From Actinoplanes sp. SE50/110 (lineage in GTDB: Bacteria; Actinomycetota; Actinomycetes; Mycobacteriales; Micromonosporaceae): DNA of 64,000 bases. The translations under genes and the position numbers were made by a program. Numbering within the stretch: position 1 is the first letter of the stretch; each line of letters starts with the position of its first letter. The notes under the pieces were generated by a model, which was given only the letters and a program-made list of their open reading frames with translations, made no database searches and was not told the DNA's origin. The stretch covers positions 408,001-472,000 of the forward strand of contig NZ_LT827010.1 in assembly GCF_900119315.1 (NCBI RefSeq). The letters are read 5' to 3'. Below are positions 35,074 through 43,688 of this stretch, piece by piece.

Positions 35074-36279
35074 TCAGCCCAGGAAAGCATGACCCTCGCC
35101 CCGGTACGTCGGGGCCGGCGTGCTGCGGTCGCCGTCGATCAGGTGCACCTCGTTGACGTGCTCGCACATCTCGCCGGCCTTGGCGTGCCGGAACCACACC
35201 CGGTCGCCCGGGCGCAGAACCTCGGCGGCCTCGCCGAGCAGCGGGGTCTGCACCTCGCCCGGACCCTCGTCGGCCTTGAACGCCAGGCCGGCCGGCAGGT
35301 ACGGCTGGGGCAGCCGGGAGGTTTCGGCCGGGCCGGAGGCGATCCAGCCACCGCCCAGCACGGTGGCGATCCGCGGAGCTGGACGGCGCACCACCGACAG
35401 GGCGAAGAACGCCGCCGGGGTGGGCCGCCAGTTGCGATAGGCGTCGAACAGGGTCGGGCCGTACAGCCCCGAACCGGCGGTGACCTCGGTGACCGACGGG
35501 TCGGCGCTGGTCGCTGCGACACTGCCGGTCCCGCCGCCGTTGACGTACCGCAGATCGGCATGTTCCCGGACGGCCCGCACCGCCGCGGCCCGGCGCCGCA
35601 GCAGCTCGGGGAAGGCCCGGCTCTGCATCAGCCGGATGGCGCGGGCGCGGAGCGCCTGCCCCGGCGGATCGTCACCGACCCCGGCGATGTGCGCCTCGTA
35701 GGACATCAGCCCGACCAGCCGGAACCCGGGCCGGGCGGCGATCGTGCGGGCCAGCTCGCCGGCCTGGACCGCGGAGTGCACCGGGGAACGGCGGACGCCG
35801 ACGTGCAGCGCCGCGGCCGGTTTCCAGGAGGCGTCCAGATCCATGCAGAGCCGGACGGTGGCGCGGTCGCCGGGACCGGTCACCTGGTCGACGAGGTCCA
35901 GCTGGGCCGGGTGATCCACCATGATCGAGATGGCGGCGGCCAGGCTTTCGTCGCCGGCCAGCTCGCGCAGCGCGGCCCGGTGCGCGGTCGGGTAGGCGAC
36001 CAGCACGTCGTCGGTCACTCCGGACCGGACCAGCCAGATCGCCTCCGGCAGTGTGTAAGCCATCACACCGTGCCAGCCGGGGCGGGCCAGCACCCGCTCC
36101 AGCAGCGCCCGGCAGCGCACCGACTTGCTCGCCACCCGGATCGGCTTGCCCGCCGCCCGGGCGGTCAGCCGGTCCGCGTTGTCGTCGAAGGCAGCCAGGT
36201 CCACCGCGGCGACCGGGGTCTCCAGGTGGTCGGTGGCGCGCTCCAGGCGCTGGCGCAGGGCATCGCGGTCAGTGAGCAC
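35074..36279 (-). CDS. Alanine-racemase-fold amino acid deaminase/aldolase-like protein
   Basis: The product is a 401-residue fold-type III PLP enzyme. The N-terminal TIM-barrel domain holds the Schiff-base Lys in I-R-V-A-S-K-S-V-R (about residue 52), with the PLP phosphate region at Y-V-N-G-G-G-T-G-S. The C-terminal beta domain resembles D-threonine aldolase/D-serine dehydratase types. The substrate is probably a D-amino or beta-hydroxy amino acid. GTG 36279 has TAGCGT 6 nt upstream, so it is probably leaderless. The gene pairs with an FAD oxidase and a TetR gene in related genomes (memory), but the joint pathway is not established. Confidence 0.83.
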   Translation of the reverse strand: MLTDRDALRQRLERATDHLETPVAAVDLAAFDDNADRLTARAAGKPIRVASKSVRCRALLERVLARPGWHGVMAYTLPEAIWLVRSGVTDDVLVAYPTAHRAALRELAGDESLAAAISIMVDHPAQLDLVDQVTGPGDRATVRLCMDLDASWKPAAALHVGVRRSPVHSAVQAGELARTIAARPGFRLVGLMSYEAHIAGVGDDPPGQALRARAIRLMQSRAFPELLRRRAAAVRAVREHADLRYVNGGGTGSVAATSADPSVTEVTAGSGLYGPTLFDAYRNWRPTPAAFFALSVVRRPAPRIATVLGGGWIASGPAETSRLPQPYLPAGLAFKADEGPGEVQTPLLGEAAEVLRPGDRVWFRHAKAGEMCEHVNEVHLIDGDRSTPAPTYRGEGHAFLG

Positions 36280-36337
36280 ACCGGCACGCTATCTCGATCC
36301 CGACCAACGCGAAAGACATTCATCTCTGGCTTACCCG

Positions 36338-38509
36338 ATGGTGGGAACCCCCGATGACCAGGGCGGGCGGATACAGTGCTCCCCGAGCAGTGACCACGGG
36401 GAGGTAGGGGCCATCAACACGGAAAGCCGCCAGGAGACCGCACCGGTCGACCTCACGGGTGCGGCCGCGCTGCGCTCCGTCCTCCGGATCCGGCCGTTCC
36501 GCCGCCTCTGGCTGGTGCTCGGCGCCGCCTCGTTCGGCGACTGGATCGGCCTGCTCGCCACCGGCCTGTTCGCCTCCGCCCAGTTCAGCAACTCGGCGGC
36601 GCAGGGCGCGGCGTTCGGCGGCACGATCGCCGTCCGCCTGCTGCCGGCGCTGCTGCTCGGCCCGATCGCCGGGGTGTTCGCCGACCGGTTCGACCGGCGC
36701 TACACGATGGTGATCACCGACCTGATCCGGTTCGTGTTCTACGGGTCGATCCCGCTGGTGCCGCTGCTCGGCGGCTCACCCGCGCTGACCGTCACGTGGG
36801 CCACCATCGCCACCTTCATCGGCGAGACGATCACCCTGATCTGGATCCCGGCCAAGGAGGCGGCGGTCCCCAACCTGCTCCACCACAAGTCCCAGATCGA
36901 GGTGTCGAACCAGCTGACCCTGGTCACGACGTACGGCATCACGCCGATCCTGGGCGCCCTGACCCTGTCCGCGTTGACCGCCGGGGTGCAGCACTCCGGC
37001 GTCTCGCTGCCCGCCTGGGCGCAGCCGGTCCAGCTCGCGCTGTACATGAACGCGCTGTCCCGGCTGGCCACCGCGCTCACCGTGTTCTTCGGCATCCGGG
37101 AGATCGGCGGCAAGAGCGCCGAACGCCAGCAGGCCGCCGAGCAGAGCATGTTCCACCAGTTCCTGGACGGCTGGAAATACATCGGTCGCACCCCGCTGGT
37201 CCGCGGCCTGGTACTGGGCATCTTCGGCGCGTTTGCGGCCGGCGGCGTGGTGATCGGCGCGGCCCGCACCTACGCCACCTCGCTGGGCGCCGGCGAAGCC
37301 GCCTTCTACCTGCTCTTCGGCACCATCTTCCTGGGCCTGGCGGTCGGTATCGGGCTCGGTCCGATGATCGTCAAGGAGCTCTCCCGGCGCCGCTGGTTCG
37401 GCATGAACATCGTCCTGGCCAGCGGCTCGGTGATGTTCCTCGGCCTGGCCTTCCACCTGTCCATGGCCCTGGTCGGTGCGCTGCTCGTCGGCGCCGGCGC
37501 CGGCATGGCGTTCCTGGCGGGCACCACGCTGCTCTACGGCGAGGTCGACGACACGGTCCGCGGCCGGGTCTTCGCCGTCGTGCAGATCGGCGTCCGGATG
37601 GTGCTGCTGCTCGCCATCACCCTGGCCGGCCTGCTCGTCGGCCTGGGCAGCTCCCGCCGGGTCAACCTGGGCCCGGTGCACTTCGACATCTCGTCCACCC
37701 GGGTGCTGCTGCTGGTCGCCGGCGCGATCGGGATCTGGGTCGGGATCGGGTCGTTCCGGCAGATGGACGACAAGAAGGGCGTGCCGATCCTGGCCGACCT
37801 GATCGGGTCGGTCCGCGGCCGGCCGCTCACGCCGGCCGAGGAGTTCCTGCGCAGCGGGCTGTTCGTGGTCTTCGAGGGCGGCGAGGGGGCCGGGAAATCC
37901 ACCCAGGTGGACCGGCTGGCCGACGTGCTGCGCGCCGAAGGGCGCGACGTGGTGGTGACCCGGGAACCGGGAGCCACCGACCTCGGCGGCCGGATCCGCG
38001 GGCTGGTGCTCGACCACTCCGAGGACGGGCCGTCGCCGCGGGCCGAAGCGCTGCTCTACGCGGCGGACCGGGCCCATCATGTGGCGACCGTGGTGCGGCC
38101 GGCGCTGGCCCGGGGCGCCGTGGTGATCAGCGACCGGTACGTGGACTCGTCACTGGCCTATCAGGGGGCCGGGCGGACGCTGCCGGTGCAGGAGATCTCC
38201 TGGCTGTCCTCCTGGGCGACCGGCGGGCTGAAACCGGACCTGGTGGTGCTGCTCGACGTGGACCCGGCGATCGGGCTGAAGCGGGCCAGTGCGCGGGGTG
38301 CGGGCGTGGACCGGCTGGAGAGCGAATCGCAGGCGTTCCACGACCGGGTGCGGTATGCGTTCCTCGACCTGGCGGCGGCGGACCCGAAGCGGTATCTGGT
38401 GCTGGATGCGGCGCGGCCGGCCGGAGATCTGGCGGAGATGGTGGTGGATCGGATGTCGGGGCTGCTCGCGAGCCGGCCCGCCGCCAGCCCGTCCTCCTCC
38501 TCCGCTTAG
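36338..38509 (+). CDS. tmk: MFS membrane protein fused to thymidylate kinase
   Basis: Residues ~60-490 form a 12-helix MFS-like region (DRFDRRYTMV between early helices). Residues ~505-715 are a complete dTMP kinase: P-loop G-G-E-G-A-G-K-S-T (about 513), T-R-E-P-G-A-T, D-R-Y-V-D-S-S-L-A-Y-Q-G, and a LID region with few Arg. dTMP kinase makes dTDP for DNA synthesis. The fusion tethers it to the membrane, as recalled for actinomycetes. ATG 36338 has no ribosome site. A TACAGT element (36372-36377) and GGGGAGG point to initiation near 36413, where the in-frame codon is ATC. holB and ricT follow after other genes, the usual tmk-holB neighbourhood. Confidence 0.9.
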   Translation: MVGTPDDQGGRIQCSPSSDHGEVGAINTESRQETAPVDLTGAAALRSVLRIRPFRRLWLVLGAASFGDWIGLLATGLFASAQFSNSAAQGAAFGGTIAVRLLPALLLGPIAGVFADRFDRRYTMVITDLIRFVFYGSIPLVPLLGGSPALTVTWATIATFIGETITLIWIPAKEAAVPNLLHHKSQIEVSNQLTLVTTYGITPILGALTLSALTAGVQHSGVSLPAWAQPVQLALYMNALSRLATALTVFFGIREIGGKSAERQQAAEQSMFHQFLDGWKYIGRTPLVRGLVLGIFGAFAAGGVVIGAARTYATSLGAGEAAFYLLFGTIFLGLAVGIGLGPMIVKELSRRRWFGMNIVLASGSVMFLGLAFHLSMALVGALLVGAGAGMAFLAGTTLLYGEVDDTVRGRVFAVVQIGVRMVLLLAITLAGLLVGLGSSRRVNLGPVHFDISSTRVLLLVAGAIGIWVGIGSFRQMDDKKGVPILADLIGSVRGRPLTPAEEFLRSGLFVVFEGGEGAGKSTQVDRLADVLRAEGRDVVVTREPGATDLGGRIRGLVLDHSEDGPSPRAEALLYAADRAHHVATVVRPALARGAVVISDRYVDSSLAYQGAGRTLPVQEISWLSSWATGGLKPDLVVLLDVDPAIGLKRASARGAGVDRLESESQAFHDRVRYAFLDLAAADPKRYLVLDAARPAGDLAEMVVDRMSGLLASRPAASPSSSSA

Positions 38510-38555
38510 TCGCCGCGTCTCGTATCGTTTCTTTACCGTCGCCTTTTACCGTCGT

Positions 38556-38568
38556 CCGAAAGTTTCGG
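38556..38568. promoter_or_regulatory. Palindromic operator-like box upstream of the xylanase gene (distal)
   Basis: CCGAAA-G-TTTCGG is a perfect 6-bp inverted repeat around one base. CGAAA-containing inverted repeats are described upstream of Streptomyces xylanase genes (memory). A second copy with one change lies at 38721-38733. Confidence 0.55.
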
Positions 38569-38678
38569 AAACTGTTGCGACAGGTCTCTGTAACCTAGAG
38601 CTGTCGATCTATGGCGTCAAGGGCGGAATATCGGCTGCCGCGCCATCCGAATGCTCCGATGTTCATCAATGGACATCG

Positions 38679-38733
38679 TTGACGCGGGACATGCATCGTG
38701 CATAACGTTTCGGCATGTCACCGTAAGTTTCGG
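38679..38733 (+). promoter_or_regulatory. Xylanase promoter with overlapping downstream operator-like box
   Basis: TTGACG (38679-38684) and CATAAC (38701-38706) are separated by 16 nt. The second palindromic box, CCGTAA-G-TTTCGG, is at 38721-38733, between the start point and GGAGG, a repressor-friendly position. Confidence 0.55.
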
Positions 38734-38744
38734 AGGCACTTCAG

Positions 38745-39836
38745 ATGAGATCCACTCGTATCGCCGTGCTCCTCGCGGTGGGCCTGGTGGTGGCCGGCTC
38801 CGCACCCCTGCGGGCGGTGGCCTCCCCGCGACCCTCCGCCACGTCCGCCCGATCCGTCCTTTCCGCCCTTGACCCCGGCTCGTTGCGGGCCGCTGCCCGG
38901 GGCACCGGAGTGCGCATCGGCACCGCCGTCGACATGACGGCGCTCGCCGCCGACGCGCCCTACCAGGCGACGGTCGCGCGCGAATTCGACACGGTCACCC
39001 CGGAGAACGTGATGAAGTGGGAGGCCGTCGAACCGCAACCCGGCGTCCACGACTGGGCGGCCGCCGACCAGCTCGTCGACTTCGCCCGTCACCACGGCCA
39101 GCTCGTCCGCGGGCACACCCTCGTCTGGCACAACCAGAACCCGTCCTGGCTGACCGAAAGTGCGTACACCCCCGCGCAGCTGCGCACGCTGCTGCGGCAG
39201 CACATCTTCGCCGAGGTCGGGCACTTCAAAGGCAAGATCTGGGCCTGGGACGTCGCGAACGAGGTGTTCAACGAGGACGGCACCCTCCGTGACACCCTGT
39301 GGCTGCGGGCACTCGGACCCGACTACATCGCCGACGCGTTCCGGTGGGCGCATCAAGCCGACCCGAAAGCAATCCTGTTCCTCAACGACTACAACGTCGA
39401 AGGGCTCAACGCCAAGAGCGACGCCTACTACGCACTGATCAAGAAGCTGCGCGGGCAGGGCGTCCCGGTGCAGGGCTTCGGCATCCAGGGACATCTGGCC
39501 CTGCAGTACGACCTGCCGATCACCGCGGCGGACAACGTACGACGCTTCGACCGGCTCGGCGTGAAAACCGCGTTCACTGAGGTCGACGTGCGGATGCAGC
39601 TGCCGGCGGACACCGCGGAGGTGGCGGGGCAGAGCGAGGGCTTCGGGCTGCTGCTGCGGGCCTGCCTGCTGGCCGAACACTGCATCTCGTACACGGTGTG
39701 GGGCTTCAGCGACAAGTACTCCTGGGTGCCGGGCGTCTTCGACGGTCAGGGGTCGGCGACGCCGATGACCGAGACCTTCGAGCCGAAGCCGGCCTATCGC
39801 ACCCTGCGGGAGACGTTCCTGATCGCTCGGCGCTGA
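38745..39836 (+). CDS. Secreted GH10 endo-1,4-beta-xylanase
   Basis: This 363-residue secreted enzyme hydrolyses xylan backbones. A Sec signal peptide (residues 1-26, ending AVA) is followed by one GH10 barrel. The acid/base Glu is at about 173 in W-D-V-A-N-E-V, the nucleophile Glu at about 279 in F-T-E-V-D-V, and the substrate motifs are H-T-L-V-W-H and V-W-G-F-S-D. There is no carbohydrate-binding module or linker, so it is a single-domain member. GGAGG precedes the ATG. It is a single-gene unit with a strong terminator and two palindromic boxes, consistent with xylan-responsive repression. Confidence 0.94.
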   Translation: MRSTRIAVLLAVGLVVAGSAPLRAVASPRPSATSARSVLSALDPGSLRAAARGTGVRIGTAVDMTALAADAPYQATVAREFDTVTPENVMKWEAVEPQPGVHDWAAADQLVDFARHHGQLVRGHTLVWHNQNPSWLTESAYTPAQLRTLLRQHIFAEVGHFKGKIWAWDVANEVFNEDGTLRDTLWLRALGPDYIADAFRWAHQADPKAILFLNDYNVEGLNAKSDAYYALIKKLRGQGVPVQGFGIQGHLALQYDLPITAADNVRRFDRLGVKTAFTEVDVRMQLPADTAEVAGQSEGFGLLLRACLLAEHCISYTVWGFSDKYSWVPGVFDGQGSATPMTETFEPKPAYRTLRETFLIARR

Positions 39837-39862
39837 CTGCCGTCCCCTCATCCCTGTGCCAG

Positions 39863-39891
39863 GCTGCGCCGGCCCCGTCCGCCGGCGCAGC
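39863..39891 (+). terminator. Intrinsic terminator after the xylanase gene
   Basis: Perfect 11-bp arms, GCTGCGCCGGC and GCCGGCGCAGC, flank a 7-nt loop and are followed by CTCCTTTTCC. Confidence 0.85.
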
Positions 39892-39958
39892 CTCCTTTTC
39901 CCGCTCCTGCCTTTACCGGCCGCATCCCGCTGCTGCCCGCTGCCGGCCTTTCGCGTGG

Positions 39959-41158
39959 TCAGCCTTTCCAGAGGGTCAGCATCATGGCCTCGACGGCGAT
40001 TTCCGGCTTCACGTTCGCGTTGATCGCATCGCGACAGGCCAGGACCGCCTCCAGCCGCCGCAGCGTGCTCTCCGCGGTCCACTTCCGGGCGGCCGCCCCG
40101 GACTGCTGCGCGACATCGCCGTGCACCACCGCAACCGGCGCCCGCATCGCCGTGACCAGCACATCCCGATAGAACCCGGCCAGGTCGACCAGCGCCCGGT
40201 CCAGCGCGTCCCGCTGCGCCCGGGTGGCCCGCGACTTCTGCCTCTTCTCCAGGTCCTTGATCTGACCGGCCGCGCCCCGCATCGCGCCCGCCGCCCCGCG
40301 GCCGGTGCCGCCCGCGCCGAGCGCCTGCTCCAGCGCCGACCGCTCACTCGCGTCGGACTCGGCCACACTCCCGGCGGCCTCCGCCTTGGCCGCGGCCACC
40401 AGGCCCGCCGCGATCTCGAACGCGGCGCCCACCCCGGTCAGCCTTTTCGGCACCGCCAGCACCGCCTCCCGCCGGGCCCGCGCCTCCGGATCGGCCGCCA
40501 GCAGCCGCGCCCGGACGATGTCCCCCTGTGCCGCCGCGGCCGCCCAGGCCGCCGTGTCCGGTGCCATCCCGTCCCGCTCGACCAGCGCCGCGGCCACCGT
40601 GTCGGCCGGCGGCTGGCGCAGCGCCACCAGTCGGCACCGGGACCGGATCGTCACCGAGATGTCGTCCGGATGCGTCGACGGCGTGCACAGCAGGAACACC
40701 GTCCGCGGTGGCGGCTCCTCGATCGCCTTCAGCAGCGCGTTGCCGGCCGCCTCGGTGAGCCGGTCGGCATCCTCGATCACCACCACCTGCCATCGGCCAC
40801 CGGACGGCGCGGTCGCCGCGCGCAGCACCAGGGCGCGCATCTCGTTGACCCCGATCGACAACCCCTCCGGCGCCACGAACCGCACGTCGGCATGAGTCCG
40901 ACCCAGCACGGTGTGGCACCCGTGACACTCCCCGCACCCGCTGCCGCCGCGCTCACACTGCAGCGCCGCCGCGAACGCCCGCGCCGCCACCGACCGCCCC
41001 GCGCCCGCCGGCCCGGTGAAGATCCACGCGTGCGTCATCGCGCCGCTGGCCACCTGCTCCCCGGCGACCACCCGGGCCGCCGCCCCGGCTGCCCGGCGCA
41101 GCGTCTCCACCGGCTCCGCCTGGCCCACCAGGTCGGAGAACACGTCATGCGAACTCAC
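39959..41158 (-). CDS. holB: DNA polymerase III delta-prime subunit
   Basis: This 399-residue AAA+-fold clamp-loader subunit helps load the sliding clamp. The P-loop is altered to G-P-A-G-A-G-R-S, with Arg replacing the Lys, consistent with the non-hydrolysing delta-prime role. Four cysteines in C-x8-C-x2-C-x2-C form the zinc module. V-V-I-E-D-A-D-R-L and S-R-C-R follow. The start is GTG 41158, with TACCAT 6 nt upstream (leaderless pattern). A helical C-terminal domain completes it. In many actinobacteria tmk, holB and ricT are adjacent; here a xylanase gene and an ESX-like cassette intervene. Confidence 0.92.
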   Translation of the reverse strand: MSSHDVFSDLVGQAEPVETLRRAAGAAARVVAGEQVASGAMTHAWIFTGPAGAGRSVAARAFAAALQCERGGSGCGECHGCHTVLGRTHADVRFVAPEGLSIGVNEMRALVLRAATAPSGGRWQVVVIEDADRLTEAAGNALLKAIEEPPPRTVFLLCTPSTHPDDISVTIRSRCRLVALRQPPADTVAAALVERDGMAPDTAAWAAAAAQGDIVRARLLAADPEARARREAVLAVPKRLTGVGAAFEIAAGLVAAAKAEAAGSVAESDASERSALEQALGAGGTGRGAAGAMRGAAGQIKDLEKRQKSRATRAQRDALDRALVDLAGFYRDVLVTAMRAPVAVVHGDVAQQSGAAARKWTAESTLRRLEAVLACRDAINANVKPEIAVEAMMLTLWKG

Positions 41159-41359
41159 CCGCCGATGGTATGGCCACCCTCCGACATTCCTCGGACCGGT
41201 CGTCCCCGCCGGGTGACACCACGCCGTCGCCGGGTGTCTGTGCCGCCCCACCTCCGCCGGCCGGTCCTCGGCCCGGGTCCTCCACCAGGCGTCCGGCCAG
41301 CACTGACGCACCGTGCTCAGCAACCGGTGTCAGGGTGACGCCGGGTGCCGCACCGGAAG

Positions 41360-41368
41360 TTATCCACA
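41360..41368 (+). promoter_or_regulatory. DnaA-box-like site upstream of the YbaB/ESX cassette
   Basis: TTATCCACA lies inside the same AGTTATCCACAG seen at the ESX and Tad loci, about 30 bp upstream of a possible -10 element TAGATT (41397-41402). The remainder of the 41159-41451 gap shows no gene. Confidence 0.45.
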
Positions 41369-41451
41369 GAGGACTCCGCGAGCTGCGAAAGGCCGGTAGA
41401 TTCATGGCCGGAACGCGACGGCAACGTGACGCGCGGTGAGGAGCCAGGTGC

Positions 41452-41778
41452 ATGGCCCGAGAGATCGACGAGACGTGGATCGATGAGGCGATCGATCGCT
41501 ACCGGCGCGTCGAGGGCCTGCGTGCCGAGTTCGACAAGGCCGTGGCGACGCACCAGGTCTCGGTGCACTCACCCGACCAGACCATCGAGGTGGTGGTCAC
41601 CGCGACCGGCGAGATCGTGGATGTCCGGGTGCAGGGCGAGTTCGTCAAGCGCACCGCCGCCGAGTTCTCCCGTGAGCTGCGGGCCGTCATCGCCAGCGCC
41701 ACCGAGGCCGCCCGCTGGGCTCGTGACAAGCTGCACGCCGAGGTCTTCGGCGCGTTCCGCTCCCTGGAGGACCACTGA
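41452..41778 (+). CDS. YbaB/EbfC-family-like protein of a type VII-type cassette
   Basis: This 108-residue protein has an N-terminal helix (DEAIDRYRRVEGLRAEFDKA), a central beta region (VSVHSPDQTIEVVVTATGEIVDVRVQ) and a C-terminal helix, the layout of YbaB/EbfC proteins. Paralogues are common next to WXG-type genes in Micromonosporaceae, where they may act as partners of helical substrates and not as nucleoid proteins (inference). The ATG at 41452 follows GAGGAG. The next gene begins 1 nt after its stop. Confidence 0.75.
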   Translation: MAREIDETWIDEAIDRYRRVEGLRAEFDKAVATHQVSVHSPDQTIEVVVTATGEIVDVRVQGEFVKRTAAEFSRELRAVIASATEAARWARDKLHAEVFGAFRSLEDH

Positions 41779-41779
41779 C

Positions 41780-42076
41780 ATGGACCGCATCGCCGACCGG
41801 ATCGACCAGGCGGCCGCCGAACTGAGCACCATCGACCGACGGGCGCCCCACCTGCTGCCCGGACCCGGGGCGTTCGGCGCCGACGATGTCGGCCGGCCCG
41901 GCCGGCTCGGCCACCGCCTGCACGAGAGGTGGGCCGCGGTGCTCCAGGCCCGCGCCGACGAGGCGGCCGGTCTGTCCGGGCGCCTGACCGATCTGGCCCA
42001 GTCCGTCCGCAGCACCTCCCGGGACTACAGCCAGACTGACGAGTCCGTTCGTCACCGCCTGCTGCGAGGTCTCTGA
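41780..42076 (+). CDS. ESX-type helical protein (ESX-1 secretion-associated like)
   Basis: This 98-residue all-helical protein has DRIADRIDQAAAELSTID in the N-terminal helix and a second long helix (VLQARADEAAGLSGRLTDLAQSV) ending in a polar tail. The proportions resemble type VII secretion target proteins, although no W-x-G turn is present. The start overlaps almost directly with the YbaB-like gene and the stop overlaps the next frame (TGATG). It is probably exported or binds the 202-residue WXG protein downstream. The family assignment is by context. Confidence 0.65.
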   Translation: MDRIADRIDQAAAELSTIDRRAPHLLPGPGAFGADDVGRPGRLGHRLHERWAAVLQARADEAAGLSGRLTDLAQSVRSTSRDYSQTDESVRHRLLRGL

Positions 42077-42321
42077 TGCGCGGCCCACGCTCGCTTCCGC
42101 GCGTCTTGCCTCGCCCGCTCCTGGGCGTCCTGTCTGGCTCACGTCCGCGCCCGGGCGTCTTGCCTGGTCCGTGTTTGCTTCCGCGCCTTTTGCCTCGTTC
42201 GCGCCCGCTTTCGTGCGCTTTGCCTCCCCGGCGTTCGCTGCCACGTGTGCGGCGATCGGCTCGGTGGGCCTCCGCGGTGGCGTCGACGGGGTGGCGCGAC
42301 CCTGTGCGGCGAGGTTTCTGA
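42076..42321 (+). CDS. Repeat-encoded Arg/Pro/Leu-rich linker ORF, doubtful gene
   Basis: This 81-codon frame has a TGATG overlap with the gene before and another with the gene after. The DNA consists of degenerate ~30-bp repeats (elements like CGCGCGTCTTGCCT), giving peptides such as RVLPRPLLGVL and PGVLPGPCLLP. Codon use is unlike its neighbours: TTG, CTT, CCT and CGT are frequent. I think the repeat expanded between two coupled genes while frame was retained. It may be translated only as a coupling bridge. No function is assigned. Confidence 0.3.
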   Translation: MRGPRSLPRVLPRPLLGVLSGSRPRPGVLPGPCLLPRLLPRSRPLSCALPPRRSLPRVRRSARWASAVASTGWRDPVRRGF

Positions 42322-42929
42322 TGGACCGGCTCGATCAACTTCTGACCGTTGCGGATCCGCTGCTCAGCCGGGTCGATCAACTGCTCACGTCGGTCGGTGC
42401 GCCGGCCGGCCACGATGTCTGGCCCGAGCTGCGCCGGGTCCGGTTGCTACCCGGCGACGCGGTCCGCGCGGTCGCCGCCCTGCATCCGGCCGCGCTGGCC
42501 GACGCCGTCCCCGAGCTCCGCGCACAGGCCCGGGTCTGCGCGGACACCGCTGACGCCCTGCCGCTGGCCACCACCTGGACGGGCCACGCCGCCGAAGCTT
42601 ACGAGGCCACCCGCCGCCGCACCGCCGAGCAGCTCAACGTCGGCCCCGACAGCCTGTCCCGCCGGATGACCGCCACGGCCGACCTGGCCGGCGCCCTGCA
42701 CGACTGGATGACGCACACCCGCGCCGCGCTGGCCTACGCCCTGGCCGACAGCCTGAACTCCGCCGAGGCTTTGACGGTCACCGTGAGCAGCGGTTTCCCG
42801 CAGCCCGCGGAAACCCGCGCCGCCGCTGCCATTGCCACCCACGTGCTCCGCACCATCGCCGACAGCTACGACCGCGCCGAGAATCTCCTCGACGACTCCT
42901 CATCTTTGACAACTCCACAGTCGACCTGA
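42321..42929 (+). CDS. WXG100-like type VII secretion target, 202 residues
   Basis: This helical protein has two halves. The central TTWTGHAAEAYEA (about residues 91-103) is the W-x-G turn plus the following helix of a WXG protein. The N-terminal part (LDQLLTVADPLLSRVDQLL) is an additional amphipathic helix, and the C-terminus ends in polar SLTTPQST. ATG 42321 overlaps the preceding stop. With the YbaB-like and ESX-like genes it forms a compact operon; the product is probably secreted by an ESX machine encoded elsewhere. Confidence 0.75.
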   Translation: MDRLDQLLTVADPLLSRVDQLLTSVGAPAGHDVWPELRRVRLLPGDAVRAVAALHPAALADAVPELRAQARVCADTADALPLATTWTGHAAEAYEATRRRTAEQLNVGPDSLSRRMTATADLAGALHDWMTHTRAALAYALADSLNSAEALTVTVSSGFPQPAETRAAAAIATHVLRTIADSYDRAENLLDDSSSLTTPQST

Positions 42930-43090
42930 AGTCGTCCGTCCGCACGCCGGCGCCCCATCCCGGGGTCGTCTTGCAGGACGGATGGTTGCCGTCCCGATGT
43001 GGTCTCAGGGGCCGCTGACACTCCCGGATTCGCCGCGCTGAGATGCTTGCCCGTCGCCGCCGGGAGTCCAAGGGTCGCTATGGTTCGTCG

Positions 43091-43633
43091 ATGCCGTTGA
43101 ACAATCCGTGGCTGGCCGGGGACGTGCCGGACCGGCGGTTGCCGAAGGACCGGCTTGAGGAGCGGATCCGCAACCTGTTCTCCAGTCAGAACATGGGTGT
43201 GCTCGCCACTGCCGGTGGGCAGGGGCCGGTGGCCACGCCGGTGCGGTACTACTCGTTGGATCTGGCGGTGATGTTCACGGCGTCGCCCCGGTCGCCGAAG
43301 ATGCGGAACATCGCTGATGACCCAAGGGTGTCCTTCGGGATCTTCGCGCCGCTGGTCGGCTTGGCCAGCAGCCGAGGGGCGCAGCTCTTCGGCCGAGCCC
43401 GGGTGCTCGGGCCGGGCGACCCCGGGCAGGTGCCCTACTGGGAGGCCTTCCGCTGGGAGAACGAGCACGCCGAACGCGGGCGTCTCCTCAGCGAACCGCC
43501 GGCTGAGACGCTCGTCGTCCTCGACCCGGACCGGATCGTCTACACCGAACACTGGCTGCGCCGTGACGGCTACGCCCCGCGCCAGATCTGGCGCCGCGCC
43601 GACCCCGGAAAGCCGGTGCGACCCGGGTCTTGA
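43091..43633 (+). CDS. Pyridoxamine-phosphate-oxidase-fold flavin/F420 protein
   Basis: This 180-residue split-barrel protein contains N-M-G-V-L-A-T, then P-V-R-Y-Y-S-L-D and S-P-K-M-R-N-I, which align with the cofactor-binding strands of PNPOx/F420-binding families. The D-P-R-V-S-F-G-I turn is also typical. It probably binds FMN or F420 and performs a redox step; the substrate is unknown. TATGGT is 6 nt before ATG 43091 (leaderless pattern). It is a single gene, separated from the LPXTG gene by a repeat array. Confidence 0.82.
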   Translation: MPLNNPWLAGDVPDRRLPKDRLEERIRNLFSSQNMGVLATAGGQGPVATPVRYYSLDLAVMFTASPRSPKMRNIADDPRVSFGIFAPLVGLASSRGAQLFGRARVLGPGDPGQVPYWEAFRWENEHAERGRLLSEPPAETLVVLDPDRIVYTEHWLRRDGYAPRQIWRRADPGKPVRPGS

Positions 43634-43688
43634 CCGGCTCGCGACCCGGGGGTCGCGGCGCAGGGTTGCGACCCCCGGGGTCGTGGCG

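Noticed and set aside
34443-36279. TetR and PLP-enzyme genes as one operon
   Set aside because: They are on opposite strands with adjacent stops, and the PLP-enzyme gene has its own leaderless promoter.
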